64,000 nt of DNA from Paralithodes platypus. Its lineage: Eukaryota; Arthropoda; Malacostraca; Decapoda; Lithodidae. The DNA is taken from the NCBI GenBank assembly GCA_032716605.1, contig CM064517.1:20281725-20345724 (forward strand), given 5' to 3'. The notes under the pieces are model-generated. The model saw nothing but the letters and a program-made list of their open reading frames with translations, made no database searches and was not told the DNA's origin. This document shows positions 1 to 10,830 of this stretch, one piece after another (position 1 is the first letter of the stretch; every line of letters starts with the position of its first letter). The position numbers and the translations under genes are program-made.

Positions 1-245
1 AAACCTACCTAAGAATTAACTTAACTAACGGGTTATTTGAGGAGGTTTAAGCAAAGTCCGTTGTATAAATATATGTTACCTTCCATAATAGGAGAATATA
101 CGATTTATCATGAAGTTTGTCGGTTGAAGCAAAACTATATACCTGGTACCGGTACCGTTTATGGACATACCTTACCTACATTATGATCCATGTGAATTGG
201 TCTAAAATTTTGGTGTAAAATTCATCAATTTACAGTTAGTATTTT

Positions 246-366
246 TAAGTCTAGCCCATATATAAGGTGATATTTGGTGTAGGTTTAAGTCTAGCCCATA
301 TATAAGGTGATATTTGGTGTAGGTTTAAGTCTAGCCCATATATAAGGTGATATTTGGTGTAGGTTT
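246..366. repeat. 40-bp tandem repeat, 3 copies
   Basis: Three consecutive copies of a 40-bp unit containing AAGTCTAGCCCATATATAAG; the period is exact (AAGT at 247, 287 and 327). The flanks 1-245 and 367-596 show no gene or recognised repeat. Confidence 0.9.
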
Positions 367-596
367 TAACTTTTGAACTTGTTTGACATCAAATGTTGAT
401 TAAAATCCAAACTCGATTGGTTATATTTTGTCAACTCTGGTATTTCTATGGTTGCGGGATTTTTGCGGGTAGAGGGTATTACAATAAGCTAAATACATCG
501 GAGATTTGACCATATTAATTAACTAAACCTGTATTATGCATCACTGAAATTATAAGTAGGCCTAGCCTATGTACCGGTAGATTGTGTTACGTGCCT

Positions 597-943
597 TTAA
601 CCCCTTCTGTACCGGTGATGTACTTATCATTATATTCTGGCCACTATTAGATGATTTTGTATAGCTTAGGAAGAACGTCTACTCATTACAAGGCTACAGC
701 CTATCTCAATTAATCCTTTTAGATATCATAGGTGCAATGCATAAGTGTGTTGATTTTCGGTGTGAGCATCCTGGGTTCGAATCCCCGGACTGCCACATGT
801 GTTTGTTAATTTCATTAATCGAGTTTAGGAGTAAAGTTGGTTAGTGGAGAAAACATAATAATATCCTTCCCAAGCTTAGACAAAATCGTCTAAATGTAGC
901 TGAATTAAATACAAAAAGACGCTACCGGTAAAGAAGGGGTTAA
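597..943. mobile_element. Family A TTAA foldback MITE, copy A1, interrupted by a SINE
   Basis: It starts TTAACCCCTTCTGTACCGG and ends CCGGTAAAGAAGGGGTTAA, so inverted termini are bounded by TTAA on both sides. Subterminal arms (left AGATGATTTTGTATAGCTTAGGAAG, right starting at the CTTCCCAAGCTTAGA stretch near 868) are also inverted copies. It is about 135 bp longer than the ~213-bp standard because a SINE lies in its centre. No coding capacity. The TTAA target duplication points to piggyBac-type mobilisation. Confidence 0.85.
730..862 (+). mobile_element. tRNA-derived SINE, type 1, inside MITE A1
   Basis: A pol III B-box-like GGGTTCGAATCCCC (773-786) follows an A-box-like region, then a tail TTTCATTAATCGAGTTTAGG and GTTGGTTAGTGGAGAAAACA. 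The same body and tail recur inverted at 16843-16985, which defines a dispersed SINE-like unit rather than a lone tRNA. Exact ends are uncertain. Confidence 0.65.
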
Positions 944-1061
944 TATTCTGTTCTCAAAGATTTCTGTACGGTATTCATGCGCAGTTCTGCTGTTGTAACA
1001 AGGCTTATAATCTTAACCTAGTAGGCCTATCTCTAATTTCCAAAACATAGACATTATTTGA

Positions 1062-1097
<36 letters not shown>

Positions 1098-1500
1098 AAC
1101 AATAAAAAACCTATATTACAGAAAGGAAGTGAGTAATGGAATGTTGGTGTCTTATAAAAAAAAATGTTTTCTGCTTCGCCTTCGCTCGCATAGTAATCAT
1201 TAACAAAATATACGGAAAACGGATAAATATCAACATGCTACTGTATGGTGTAAAATTATAAAATCGACATGTAAATAATGATAATACAGTATTTAAGTTA
1301 GCCCAGTATGTATAAGGAGATATAGTCGGTGTCTGTTGCAGTTTGTAAGTCCTTTGTATTCCTTAGTATTTCTACTTTCCGTTATAGACTACTAACAATA
1401 TCATTCACATTGTATAACTGTTATCTAATGGTATGCAATCGTAATTCCACATATTTATATAATACATAATTATTTTTTGTTTCTCAGTAAGGTAGTTATA
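944..1500. other. No gene seen; short CT/TA microsatellite
   Basis: AT-rich sequence with (CT)n then (TA)n at about 1062-1098. Nothing codes. Confidence 0.6.
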
Positions 1501-1502
1501 AG

Positions 1503-1775
1503 TTGGCCTCTCCCCCTCCCTCCCTCCCCTCCTACCTCAACCCCCACGGTCCCACCACTTGTTTCCCACCCTCCCCAACGTCATTCGCCCATCTCTCTCT
1601 TCCCCTATCCTACCTCCGCTCTCTTCCGTCCCCCACCTGCCCTTCTCTACCCCCCTCCCTCCCACAACCTCCAGTTTTCCCTCCCCTCTGTTAACCCCCA
1701 CCACTTGTTTCCCACTCTCCCCACCGTCATTCGCCCATCCCTTACCTCCTACCCTCCCTCCACCACTGTTAGTAT
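1503..1775. repeat. Pyrimidine-rich degenerate minisatellite
   Basis: A C/T-rich stretch in which blocks such as CATTCGCCCATC and CACCACTTGTTTCCCAC recur at 1559 and 1701. Phrasing resembles the 74-bp minisatellite at 30.6 and 37.6 kb (GCCCATCCATTTC, CTATCCTCCG), so it may be an old relative. Overlapping open frames in all three phases are a composition effect. Confidence 0.5.
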
Positions 1776-1799
1776 GTTACCAGAAAAATTATAAATACT

Positions 1800-2094
1800 A
1801 TTTGTGCTGCCACCTATTGGGTGTCCTGCGCGGAACTTTCCGCCACTGTACGTTCTTTAGGAAACGGTTATATTTGAGCTGTAACTATACAGTTTCTATT
1901 ATCTACACCACTTGCACTACTCATTATTCTTAATTTTTCACAATTCATAATAACTGTTATATATCTTAAATAATGCTGCTGTCACTCATGTTTTAATTGT
2001 GATCTCCATTTTGTTATTATCAATATTGTCCTTATAGACCATATTGTGGTCCTTATATTGTTGTACTGTACATTCCAAGTATACAATCGGTATC
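1800..2094. other. AT-rich stretch without recognised feature
   Basis: No ORF, RNA or repeat that I can support. A GCCACCTATTGGGTG motif at 1809 resembles the GCCATTTATTGGGTG in the dispersed repeat downstream. Confidence 0.5.
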
Positions 2095-2639
2095 ATTCAA
2101 GGCAACTAGAGCAGCCTTATTTACCAAGTTATCTTTATATTTTTTTCAAGGAATATAGTGTTTTATTGTTTGTTTTCATGGTTTGAGTGGAGGTACCCAG
2201 TATTCATTAATCTGAAAATACAGCGTCAAATGGCGCCATTTATTGAGTGAAACACTTTTACAGTAGGTTAGGGAAATTGTGGGGTAAATTGGATACATGA
2301 TGGGTCCTTGACTTATTATCATCCTCATATATGTTGATCTGTAAGGGGGAAAAAACAGGTTGCTGGTACTTTGTTTTGCTGAGTAACGCTCGCACCATTT
2401 ATTGGGTGAATCGCGTGCCGCCTCCTAAAAACAAGAAGGAGAAGGAGGTCAAGTCGACGGAATGCTTTGTTTACATTCGGGACTGATTATTTTTGGATTT
2501 ATATTTCGGTGAAATCGGGGGTTTCAAGTTGTCGATAACGAAATTCCTCCATGCGGACTATAATGAAAAACATATGACGAGTCTATTGGTCCCTATTTTC
2601 CCTTATAAATTGTTTCTAATAGTGCAGCGCAAGACTTCT
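2095..2639 (+). repeat. Dispersed ~550-bp repeat, copy 1
   Basis: Collinear and clearly similar to 9384-9958: shared landmarks are CAAGGAATATAGT, GGTTTGAGTGGAGG, GCGTCAAAT.GCGCCAT, TTACAGTAGGT, GTGGGAT/GGTA-ATTGGATACA, ATTTATTGGGTGAAT and GAAATTCCTCCATG. Its right end is cut by a TTAA element at 2640. No ORF is conserved between copies, so it is probably non-coding transposon or satellite-derived DNA. Confidence 0.75.
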
Positions 2640-3127
2640 TTAACACCTTAAGAGTGGCCTATGCGGTTTATTTATATGTACCGCCCAGCGGGGTGTTTTT
2701 AGCCAAAATAGGGCTGTTTACGTGATCATTTTCATGCCTAAATAAGACCCAGAACGTAAAACAAGTATCTATCCCTGAAAGGGCATAAACAGAGCTTTCG
2801 AATGACACCATAACGATCCTTTTATGATGGCTAGTTTTCTTGCAATAACCGTGCAACGCGAGTGCAAAAAGCATGTAATTAGCCACTTTCCTGATACAAT
2901 TCCTTATATAGCGAGTGAGAGAGGGAGGAGGGAGCTGGGATTCGTGTCAGTATGTTCGCCGCGGTGGTCTGGAGCAGTCATACGCTCGCTACTCTCCTGC
3001 CACCACTTGTCTCTCTCTCTCGGCAACATTACGTGCTGAAATTGCCACTCGACCTATGTCGAGCGCCGCCACATAGTCCAGCTTTATTAAATACGACTTA
3101 TGTGGTGAGCCGCTAATTAAGGGTTAA
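2640..3127. mobile_element. Family E non-autonomous TTAA element (488 bp)
   Basis: Left end TTAACACCTTAAGAGTGGC and right end GCCGCTAATTAAGGGTTAA are imperfect inverted repeats (TTAAC-CCTTAA-..GGC) and both begin with TTAA. It lies at the break of the dispersed repeat. Short ORFs inside are not conserved or recognisable. Confidence 0.5.
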
Positions 3128-4301
3128 TATCATAAAGACATACCGATACGTAATTATCTCTCATGAAGGAATATGTGAGACCAGCACAGCAATCATCCCA
3201 GTCACTGTCTCTCGAGTTATTTATGTTTCTACAACTCTACCAATACACGTTATACACTAACAAATACACGTCCTTTCAGCAACAACAGTCCCAAAAGTGT
3301 AGAACACATCGTTTTTTCTCATTTGCGTTTATATATATATTTTCTCTCGATGTTACAAGTTTACTATTCTTTTTTCGTGTCCTCACTTAAATCATCTTTT
3401 ACTAAATTACTATATTTCTTAACATTATTGTGATTGTACTCTGTTTTCAATCTATAATGATCTTAATTTATTTTGTAATTAACTTTTGCAACTGAATGGC
3501 CTTTAGCCAATATGCATCATAACATATCTGGCTTTTACGATGAGGTATCTAAAGGATGGCGAATGCATAAACTTCATGGCAAACCATAACTCCAATTGGC
3601 AAGAATGTAGTTACCGGGTGTACCGCCCACCTTGTTTATACTACGCAGACTATCGCGATCATGTCTTCGTCTATGTTGACTGCCGTGGGATACAATAATA
3701 GGTTGAGGGGGGCTTGCCATTATCATATATGTTGCCAACATCCTTCCCCTCCAATTTTCCACCCAATGCTAAGTGCTTCATCAACGCTATATGGATGTAA
3801 TTACCCTCAAAGTTATATATAACAACCTCCTCCCGCCTGAGACTCGTCGACCATTGAAGCCCAATGCAATGCTAGGGGAAGTTCCGGTTGTTATTTTCAG
3901 TGTATTCATGAAAAATACACTCTAGGCAAGTAATTCCAGCCTCACACACCACACAAATTATGAACATAAAATTGAGGGTATGTCTTACATTAAAGATAAC
4001 CGATCAGGTGGATGGCATATAATACAACGTGAGTAAATTATGCTATATATTTTTTATTATTAAAGACATCTGTAAATGGTGTAGCATCAGATGTCAGACG
4101 GCCAACCCCGCTATACTGGTCATCTGAGAAGTGGCTGCTGCACACAACATGGGACTTGTTCAGCTGTTCAGGTGTATTCGTCTTCAGATTGGTGATGTCA
4201 AGGTTCTTGAGCCATTACAAACATCTGTAATGACACAAATGCCAGCATTCATGGGTCAGCTATTTACCGAGATGATGTCTGGAATCTTTATTCAGTCATA
4301 A
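3128..4301. other. No gene recognised
   Basis: About 1.2 kb of apparently single-copy AT-rich sequence. Small ORFs (75 aa at 3163, +; 62 aa at 3762, -) show no domain or codon-usage signal. Confidence 0.5.
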
Positions 4302-4848
4302 TATATACTCGTATATGAGTATACTATATACTCTTATATGAGTATACTATATACTCGTATATGAGTATACTATATACTCGTATATGAGTATACTATATAC
4401 TCGTATGAGTATACTATATACTCGTATATGAGTATACTATATACTCGTATATGAGTATACTATATACTCTTATATGAGTATACTATATACTCGTATATGA
4501 GTATACTATATACTCGTATACTATATACTCGTATATGAGTATACTATATACTCTTATATGAGTATACTATATACTCGTATATGAGTATACTATATACTCG
4601 TATATGAGTATACTATATACTCTTATATGAGTATACTATATACTCGTATATGAGTATACTATATACTCGTATATGAGTATACTATATACTCTTATATGAG
4701 TATACTATATACTCGTATACTATATACTCGTATATGAGTATACTATATACTCTTATATGAGTATACTATATACTCGTATATGAGTATACTATATACTCTT
4801 ATATGAGTATACTATATACTCGTATATGAGTATACTATATACTCGTAG
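4302..4848. repeat. 23-bp self-complementary tandem array (~24 copies)
   Basis: The unit alternates ATATACTCGTATATGAGTAT and a variant with CTTATATG. Each unit is nearly its own reverse complement, so the array can fold into serial hairpins or cruciforms. Two units are shortened near 4514 and 4713. Confidence 0.95.
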
Positions 4849-5444
4849 ACACGCCCTACTTATGACTAAGCACTTCACAATACCTTTGGGAAAGAAGTGA
4901 TATATAAAATTATTTTGGCTCCGCTTGTATTTTCCACAAACAACATAGCTGTGACCGAGTTGTTTTGGTGCCATGTTTGTATCTGCCGCCACGCCATCTG
5001 GCCGCTCCCAGTGACATTTGTAAGTGTGCAGACGTTGCACCACCGATGGAAGAGCCATTTGCAAGGGTGCTTGGTCAAAACTAGGTATCAATTGGGAGCC
5101 CATTAGCTTATCCCTCCTTACTAGATACTCGTTGTCCAAGCCTGTTTGACATTGGCAACTCATCCCTCCTTACTAGATACTCGTTGTCCAAGCCTGTTTG
5201 ACATTGGCAACTCTGAGTCTCATTACAACAATGGCGGTGGTGGAGGAGACTTATCTCTGAACCTCCTCAGAATGACAACTATTTCATGATGATCAGGCCT
5301 TTACAGTAACCTTTAGATTTGTCTATTGAACTCTGTCATGCCCCTTTGACAATTTCGAAGCATCATAATTAATGGCCGCGACTATGCGCTGTCTAGGGAG
5401 AGAGAGAGAGAGAGAGAAAGTGAGAGTGAGTGAGTGAGTGTGAG
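4849..5444. repeat. 52-bp direct duplication and a GA/GT-rich tract
   Basis: Two perfect copies of a 52-bp segment beginning TCCCTCCTTACTAGATACTC at 5111 and 5163. A (GA)n/(GTGA)n tract runs 5398-5445. No gene is seen in the rest. Confidence 0.7.
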
Positions 5445-5787
5445 TTTTGTAATTTATTTAATATTTTTCTACTGTAGTTTTCTCCCTAGACCTCCATCAA
5501 GCTTAGAAAAACAACCTCTAGACCCCCTTTCAAGATAAACTTGTAAATTTTTCGGTAGAAAATGTCCCGGTTGAAGGCTGGTTTTTCTTAAAATTTCAGG
5601 CTCGCTTTCGCTCGCCAGGAAAGAATCGACACCTAAATGGCACGAAAGGTCTTAAAATTGACAACGAAATGGGGCGAAGGTATTAAATATCGCCAAACTA
5701 ATGGGTCGAACGTCTTAAAATCTCAAAGCTACTGGGGCTAAGCATGAGGGAGAAGGGGGACTAGAAAAACGACCCATGTCCCCTTAA
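5445..5787 (-). mobile_element. Family B TTAA MITE, copy B1
   Basis: Reads (minus) CCCTAGACCTCCATCAAGCTT, hairpin around CCGGTTGAAGGCTGG, core GCTCGCTTTCGCTCGCCAGG, then GGGGCTAAGCATGAGGGAGA and terminus GTCCCCTTAA at 5778-5787. Left end is decayed. No ORF. Confidence 0.75.
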
Positions 5788-5866
5788 TTCTATACCTAGT
5801 TTCAGCATTTCAGAGATTCAGGTTTGGTGTTCGAGGGTTCATACTGGGACAACCTTTAGGTCTTAA

Positions 5867-6254
5867 TTAAGGAGGGTCACCGGCTTTTTTTGTTTATCTT
5901 TCCCTCCTTTTCTCTCTTTCCCTGGCTTGTATCCATTCGGCTCCATTCAACCAACTGTTTTAAGACGTTTATCCCCATCCTGGTGTCGATTTCTTCCTGG
6001 CGAGCGATAGCGAGCCAGCATTGTATGGAGGTATCTGGCTTCGCCGGAGAAATTTTTCTAACGAAAAATTTACAAAATTAGCTTGCTGTCAAAACAAAAA
6101 TATGTATATGCTGGCTCGCTGCCGCTCGTCAGCAAAATATTGACACCTGGATTGGGGTAAACGTCTTATAACAGTAGGCTGAATGGGGCCGAATGGATAC
6201 AAGCCAAAGAGAGAGGGAGAGAAAGAGAAAAAAAAGCGAGGTGGGCTCTCTTAA
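5867..6254 (+). mobile_element. Family C TTAA foldback MITE, copy C1 (388 bp)
   Basis: TTAAGGAGGGTCACCGG at the left and GGTGGGCTCTCTTAA at the right. Two inverted arms each hold the core GCGAGCGATAGCGAGCCAGC (right arm as its complement), separated by a loop with TATATGCTGGC. ORFs across it are shadows. Confidence 0.85.
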
Positions 6255-6463
6255 GCCGGTATCACACGAGAGCTTTTCTAGTCAACATTCGATGACTAAC
6301 ATTTTTCCGGCAACATTTCTGGAATATTTTGTACCGGTATCGGAAACTAGGCTGATGATAGATGAATTTAGGTGACAGATATAGTATAAATGTTGACCTC
6401 ATAAGCTGCCAGACCAGTGTTGAGTATAAAAGTTGAGGGAAAGAGCGCTCGTGTGATACCGGC
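6255..6463. mobile_element. Family D MITE, copy D1 (~209 bp)
   Basis: Perfect termini GCCGGTATCACACGAG and CTCGTGTGATACCGGC. A second copy with the same internal sequence lies at 40074-40280. It begins directly at the TTAA end of C1. Superfamily unknown; target duplication unclear (TTAA/TTCA here, AGTA/TTAT in D2). Confidence 0.8.
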
Positions 6464-6521
6464 TTCAGAGTGTACTGTCATGAGCCATAATACCTGCACA
6501 CCCATTGGAATTTTTGAATCT

Positions 6522-6898
6522 TTAAGGGAGTCCACCTCGCTTTTTGTCTCTTTCTCTCCCTCTCTCTTTGGCTTGTATCCATTTGGCCCCATACAGCCAA
6601 CTGTTTTAAGACCTTTATACCCATTAAGTGTTGATTTCTTCCTGGCAAGCGATAGCGAGCCAGCATTGTATGGAGAAATCCGGCTTCGCCAGAGAAATTT
6701 TTCTATCGAAAAATTTACAAATTTAGCTTGCTGTCAAAACAAAAACATATATATGCTGGCTCGCTACCGCTCGCAAGGAAAATATTGACACCTGGATGGG
6801 GGTAAACGTCTTAAAACAGTAGGCTGAATGGAGCCGAATGGATACAAGCCAAAAAGAGAGGGAGAGAAAGAGAAACAAAACGAAGTGGGCTTCCTTAA
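6522..6898 (-). mobile_element. Family C MITE, copy C2 (377 bp), reverse of C1
   Basis: TTAAGGGAGTCCACCTCGC at the left and GAAGTGGGCTTCCTTAA at the right; both core arms are present (GCAAGCGATAGCGAGCCAGC near 6641, inverse near 6756). Confidence 0.85.
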
Positions 6899-7697
6899 AG
6901 CCAAATTGTGAAACATCTGGGATATAACACAACATTGGATTGCATCACTTGGGCTTGATACAGATGCAAATGGTTGTGCAGGTATTATGGCTTTTGACTG
7001 TACATTATCCAGACAGTTTCTGATAGTTTCCCATTCCCCTTTTACTGTTGTTGTTCTTGGGTTTCGTTCGTAAGATGACCATATATATTTGTTTTTAATT
7101 CTCATGATATTTCGATGTGTATATACTGTAACTCTCTTTTTCATCAAGAATTCTGATATCAGACGAAGAATATATATCAGGCAAGATTTCAGTATATCAT
7201 AGGTCGTATGATTGTTGATTCATTTGTAAATAATATTTTTCTTGGTTTGTTCTTGTTCAAATATTTCCTCGTATTAATTTGGATTTGTGCATATACAGTA
7301 TATATTTATAATTGGAAGCTTACTATTTTTATTAACTGTTTTGTCTAATTGTGCATAACATGTTGACTAATTATCGTTCTAGTTGACCTTACGAGATATA
7401 ACACAATATGACCCATGGTTTCGACACTGATTCACACACGCATGAAACTCCATTTACATTATGTGAGTTAGCAAGACAATGTTGTGGGTTGAGTGCTTAC
7501 CAGAGATTGTGTATAGGAGATAGGAGTCTTCCTATGCATTCTTTAATAAAAAGGTGCCTCTAAACGTTGCCAGTTACCCTTTTTCGACATTTGTTTTTCA
7601 GCGCCATCTATTGCAGGGTTCCAGAACTAATCAACGTGAATAAATCTACGGATGACCCTCCATTCTGTTTTTTTTAAATTATATGTACCGGTACACT

Positions 7698-7699
<2 letters not shown>
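6899..7699. other. Mostly unannotated; inverted flank of C2
   Basis: 6974-7003 (GTGCAGGTATTATGGC...) is the inverse of 6467-6497, so C2 sits between inverted sequences. The remainder has no recognisable gene. CGCCATCTATTGCAGGGTTC at 7602 recurs at 8580. Confidence 0.55.
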
Positions 7700-7742
<43 letters not shown>

Positions 7743-7744
7743 TC

Positions 7745-7781
<37 letters not shown>

Positions 7782-7795
7782 TGTATATATATATA

Positions 7796-7886
<91 letters not shown>
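7700..7886. repeat. (CT)n followed by (TA)n microsatellite
   Basis: About 40 bp CT then about 140 bp TA interrupted by CTGTATATA and TACGATATA. The apparent SLSL/YIYI ORFs are products of this repeat. Confidence 0.95.
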
Positions 7887-7888
<2 letters not shown>

Positions 7889-8128
7889 TATGTTTGACCA
7901 AAGTTTGAGTGTAGCTGTGTACTTCCAAGTTAGTAACTTATATTACAATGTAAATACTTTTCTTCAATTGAGATTAGTTTTTCATATAGGCTACATTCAT
8001 TGTTAATAAATTTAGTCAATATCAAATAATCATCAACAGCCTTCATGATCCATTGCAAACCATATCCTTATTCTCAAGGTCAACCACAGCCTCCTTACAT
8101 CATCACGGAGGCTTGGTAAGCTATGTAA

Positions 8129-8342
8129 TTAACCCCTTCTATACCGACGAAGTCTTTTGATTTTATTCTGGCTCCTACTAATCGATTGTATTCACTTTAG
8201 GAAGGATCTTTAGCAATTATAAGGCTTCGAACTATCTCAATCAACCCTTTTAACTACCACAGATCCTTTCTAAGCTGTATAAAATCGTCTACATATTGCT
8301 AGAATAAAATATAACATACCACGACGGTACAGAAGGGGTTAA
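8129..8342. mobile_element. Family A MITE, copy A2 (214 bp), complete
   Basis: TTAACCCCTTCTATACCG to CGGTACAGAAGGGGTTAA. Long inverted arms: left TTTAGGAAGGATC, right GATCCTTTCTAAG, and AAAATCGTCTACAT against ATCGATTGTATTC. This is the standard length of the family. Confidence 0.9.
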
Positions 8343-8832
8343 TGGAGTATTGTTCACATTTAAGTGTAGGCAATACTTTGGAGTGCTTTTGCATATCAGT
8401 GTACTCTTAAATCATTGTATTCATAATGACTATGGCTGATATGGTGATAGCAAACAAGTTACATGAGTTTCTACAGACTCTACACGAGACACGTGTACAC
8501 CATTGCAGCAAGGGAGAGGAACTGTCAATAAACAGACGACAGAAGTATTTTCCCGCGATAGGGAGGAGCTATGCGCTACCGCCATCTATTGCAGGGTTCC
8601 AGCCAAATCTGTAAATAATGGCCAACTACTATTAACACGGCTGATTTTCCAAGACATCCTTCTTAGGTATTCTTACTCTATGGTGCTTACCTCCAGTCAG
8701 TGGTAGACTGTGTACGGTAGTGTGTAGTTTACATTTCCTTCCTTATCTTCCTGCCTGACGCAGGTCTTCTCCAAGCTCTTCTTTACTTCTTCTTGGTAAG
8801 TTGACTAATAATAATGCCTGTGTTGGTACCAT
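8343..8832. other. No gene supported
   Basis: Two overlapping short ORFs (62 and 67 aa at 8426 and 8503) lack any recognised domain. Confidence 0.45.
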
Positions 8833-9201
8833 TTAAGGGGAGACAGACCGTTTTTCTGGACCCCCTTCTTAATGTTTAGCCCCACTAGTTTTGAAGTCTT
8901 AAGACGTTGGTTTCATTAGTTTGGGGATTTTATGACGTTTCACCCTATTTCTTTGTCAATATTAGGAACCTTTGTGCCATTTAGCTGTCGATTTTTTCCT
9001 GGCGAGCGAAAGCGAGCCTGTAATTCTAGGAGGAATTGGCCTTTGGCCGGGACATTTTTCTACCGAAAAATGTACAAATCTTAGCTTGAAGGGGGGTCTA
9101 GGGGATGTTTGTCTAAGCTTGATGGAGGTCTAGGGAGGAAACTAAACAAATATATGAATAAATGAATTAATAGACCAAACAAACGGCCACTGTCCCCTTA
9201 A
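8833..9201 (+). mobile_element. Family B MITE, copy B2 (369 bp), complete
   Basis: TTAAGGGGAGACAGACCG at the left and CACTGTCCCCTTAA at the right. Contains GTTTAGCCCCACTAGTTTTG, core CTGGCGAGCGAAAGCGAGCC, a GGCC hairpin, TTTTTCTACCGAAAAATG and GATGGAGGTCTAGGGAGG in the usual order. A good reference copy of the family. Confidence 0.9.
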
Positions 9202-9383
9202 GCTTAGTGTCGTAGTTTTTGTTTTGGTCAAGGTTATCTCTCCAATTCAGGTACCTCGATAATTATGTATTGTATATAATCTATATGACTTATATCATTC
9301 CTATATATGGCATTATCATCGGAAATTAGTATATACCCATTATCCAACAATGTTAGGATACGCCACCCAAAAAAGACAGGTAA

Positions 9384-9958
9384 CATTCAACAAGACTACA
9401 TCGGCCTTATTTACCATGTTTTGTTTTGTCTTCAAGGAATATAGTTTCATAATTGTATTTCATGGTTTGAGTGGAGGAATTGCATTAACTTACCCATTAT
9501 CCATCAATCTGAAGATACGGCGTCAAATCGCGCCATATATTGGGTGAATCGCGTTTTTACAGTAGGTAAGGGAAATTGTGGGATACATTGGATACACAAT
9601 GGGTTGATGGGGGCGTTGCCCCCGTCAACCCCTTGATTTATTGTTATCCTCATATATGTAGATCTGTAAGGGAGCGAAAACAGATTGCCGGTATTTAGTT
9701 TTTGTGACTAACGCTCACGCCATTTATTGGGTGAATTGCACTCGCCGCATCTTTCAAAACCAGAAGAAGAGTCTAGTCGAAGAATTCATTGGGCGCAACG
9801 CTTTGTGTACGGTCGGGACATATTATTTGCGTATTATTCGGTGTAATCGGATTTTTTCAAGTGTCTATAACGAAATTCCTCCATGTGGACTATAATGAGA
9901 AAAATATGGCGAGTCTATTGAGCTCCATTTTCCCTAATAAATTATTTCTAATAGGGCG
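9384..9958 (+). repeat. Dispersed ~550-bp repeat, copy 2
   Basis: Collinear with 2095-2639. It contains an extra hairpin GGGTTGATGGGGGC-GTT-GCCCCCGTCAACCC (9601-9632) that copy 1 lacks, an insertion or deletion between copies. Confidence 0.75.
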
Positions 9959-10600
9959 GATGTAGTGTCCTTGAAGATTATCAAACAAGATATGTAGTTA
10001 TTAACCTAACCTAACTAACTAACCTAACCTTAGGGATGCCGCCCCCAGACCCCCGCTGGTCTTAGCATTAATGTAGAGGTTGACAAAATCTAAAATGGGT
10101 CAAATTGGATTTTAGGTCACGTATGTGTTTTTTGCATTATAATCCTTTTTCTCATCAGTTCCTTCATTGATTAGTGTGTTTTTCCTTCTGCAAATTCATA
10201 TTTACCCATTATTTTGCAATATTAAAACATGCCCCCTAAAACTATATTTTGTCATTACCCTAACCTAACTACCTAACCTAACCTAACCTGGGGGATGCCG
10301 TCCCCAGACCCCCGCAGGGTTAGCATTGATATAGAATTTAACAAAATACTAAAAATATGGTAAAAAAAGTGAAAAATATTAGTTCTCAGCTGATCCAAGA
10401 TGGCCGCCATTTTTCCTTCCACCCTTATTTAACCCACAAAGTCTAAGGAAAAATATTTTAATATGCAGCGGTAAAGACATATATTGTGGTGACTAATACT
10501 CTATGACAAAGCTATAGTATACATTTTGAACATTATATCCCATACGTGACCTAAAATCCAGTTTGTCCCTAAAATGTTTGGTGGAAAATTAGAATAAAAG
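9959..10600. repeat. Duplicated ~90-bp block with CCTAA runs
   Basis: AACCTAACCTAAC-type runs at about 10004-10031 and 10258-10290 are each followed by GGGATGCCG(C/T)CCCCAGACCCCC and TTAGCATT. The CCTAA phase is that of the arthropod TTAGG telomere, but the runs are short and belong to a longer duplicated block. 10350-10600 holds nothing recognised. Confidence 0.6.
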
Positions 10601-10830
10601 TAGAGAAGGATATATAATTAAAGCTCTTTCCTGTGTCTTCCTTCCACCCATATTGCCCACTTGTTATAATGGAGCAGTCACGTAAGTGATAATATGGCAT
10701 GTTCAAATAGTATAGTTAGCCATATAATATTGAAGACGGGCTAGTTTTCTTTCAATAATCTTTACAGAAAACGATAGTTATGAATGGGTAACTATTATAT
10801 TTTATTAGAAAACGAGGTCTGTTGTTATCT
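10601..10830 (+). repeat. Satellite-flanking block, copy 1
   Basis: Near-identical to 13223-13450 (from TAGAGAAGGATATATAATTA through AAAACGAGGTCTGTTG). It directly precedes satellite monomers in both places. Confidence 0.85.

Noticed and set aside
735..800. Functional tRNA gene
   Set aside because: B-box is good but the stems do not pair well and the unit recurs with a non-tRNA tail at 16843-16985; called a SINE. The same applies to 25360-25436, 40345-40435 and 63601-63690.
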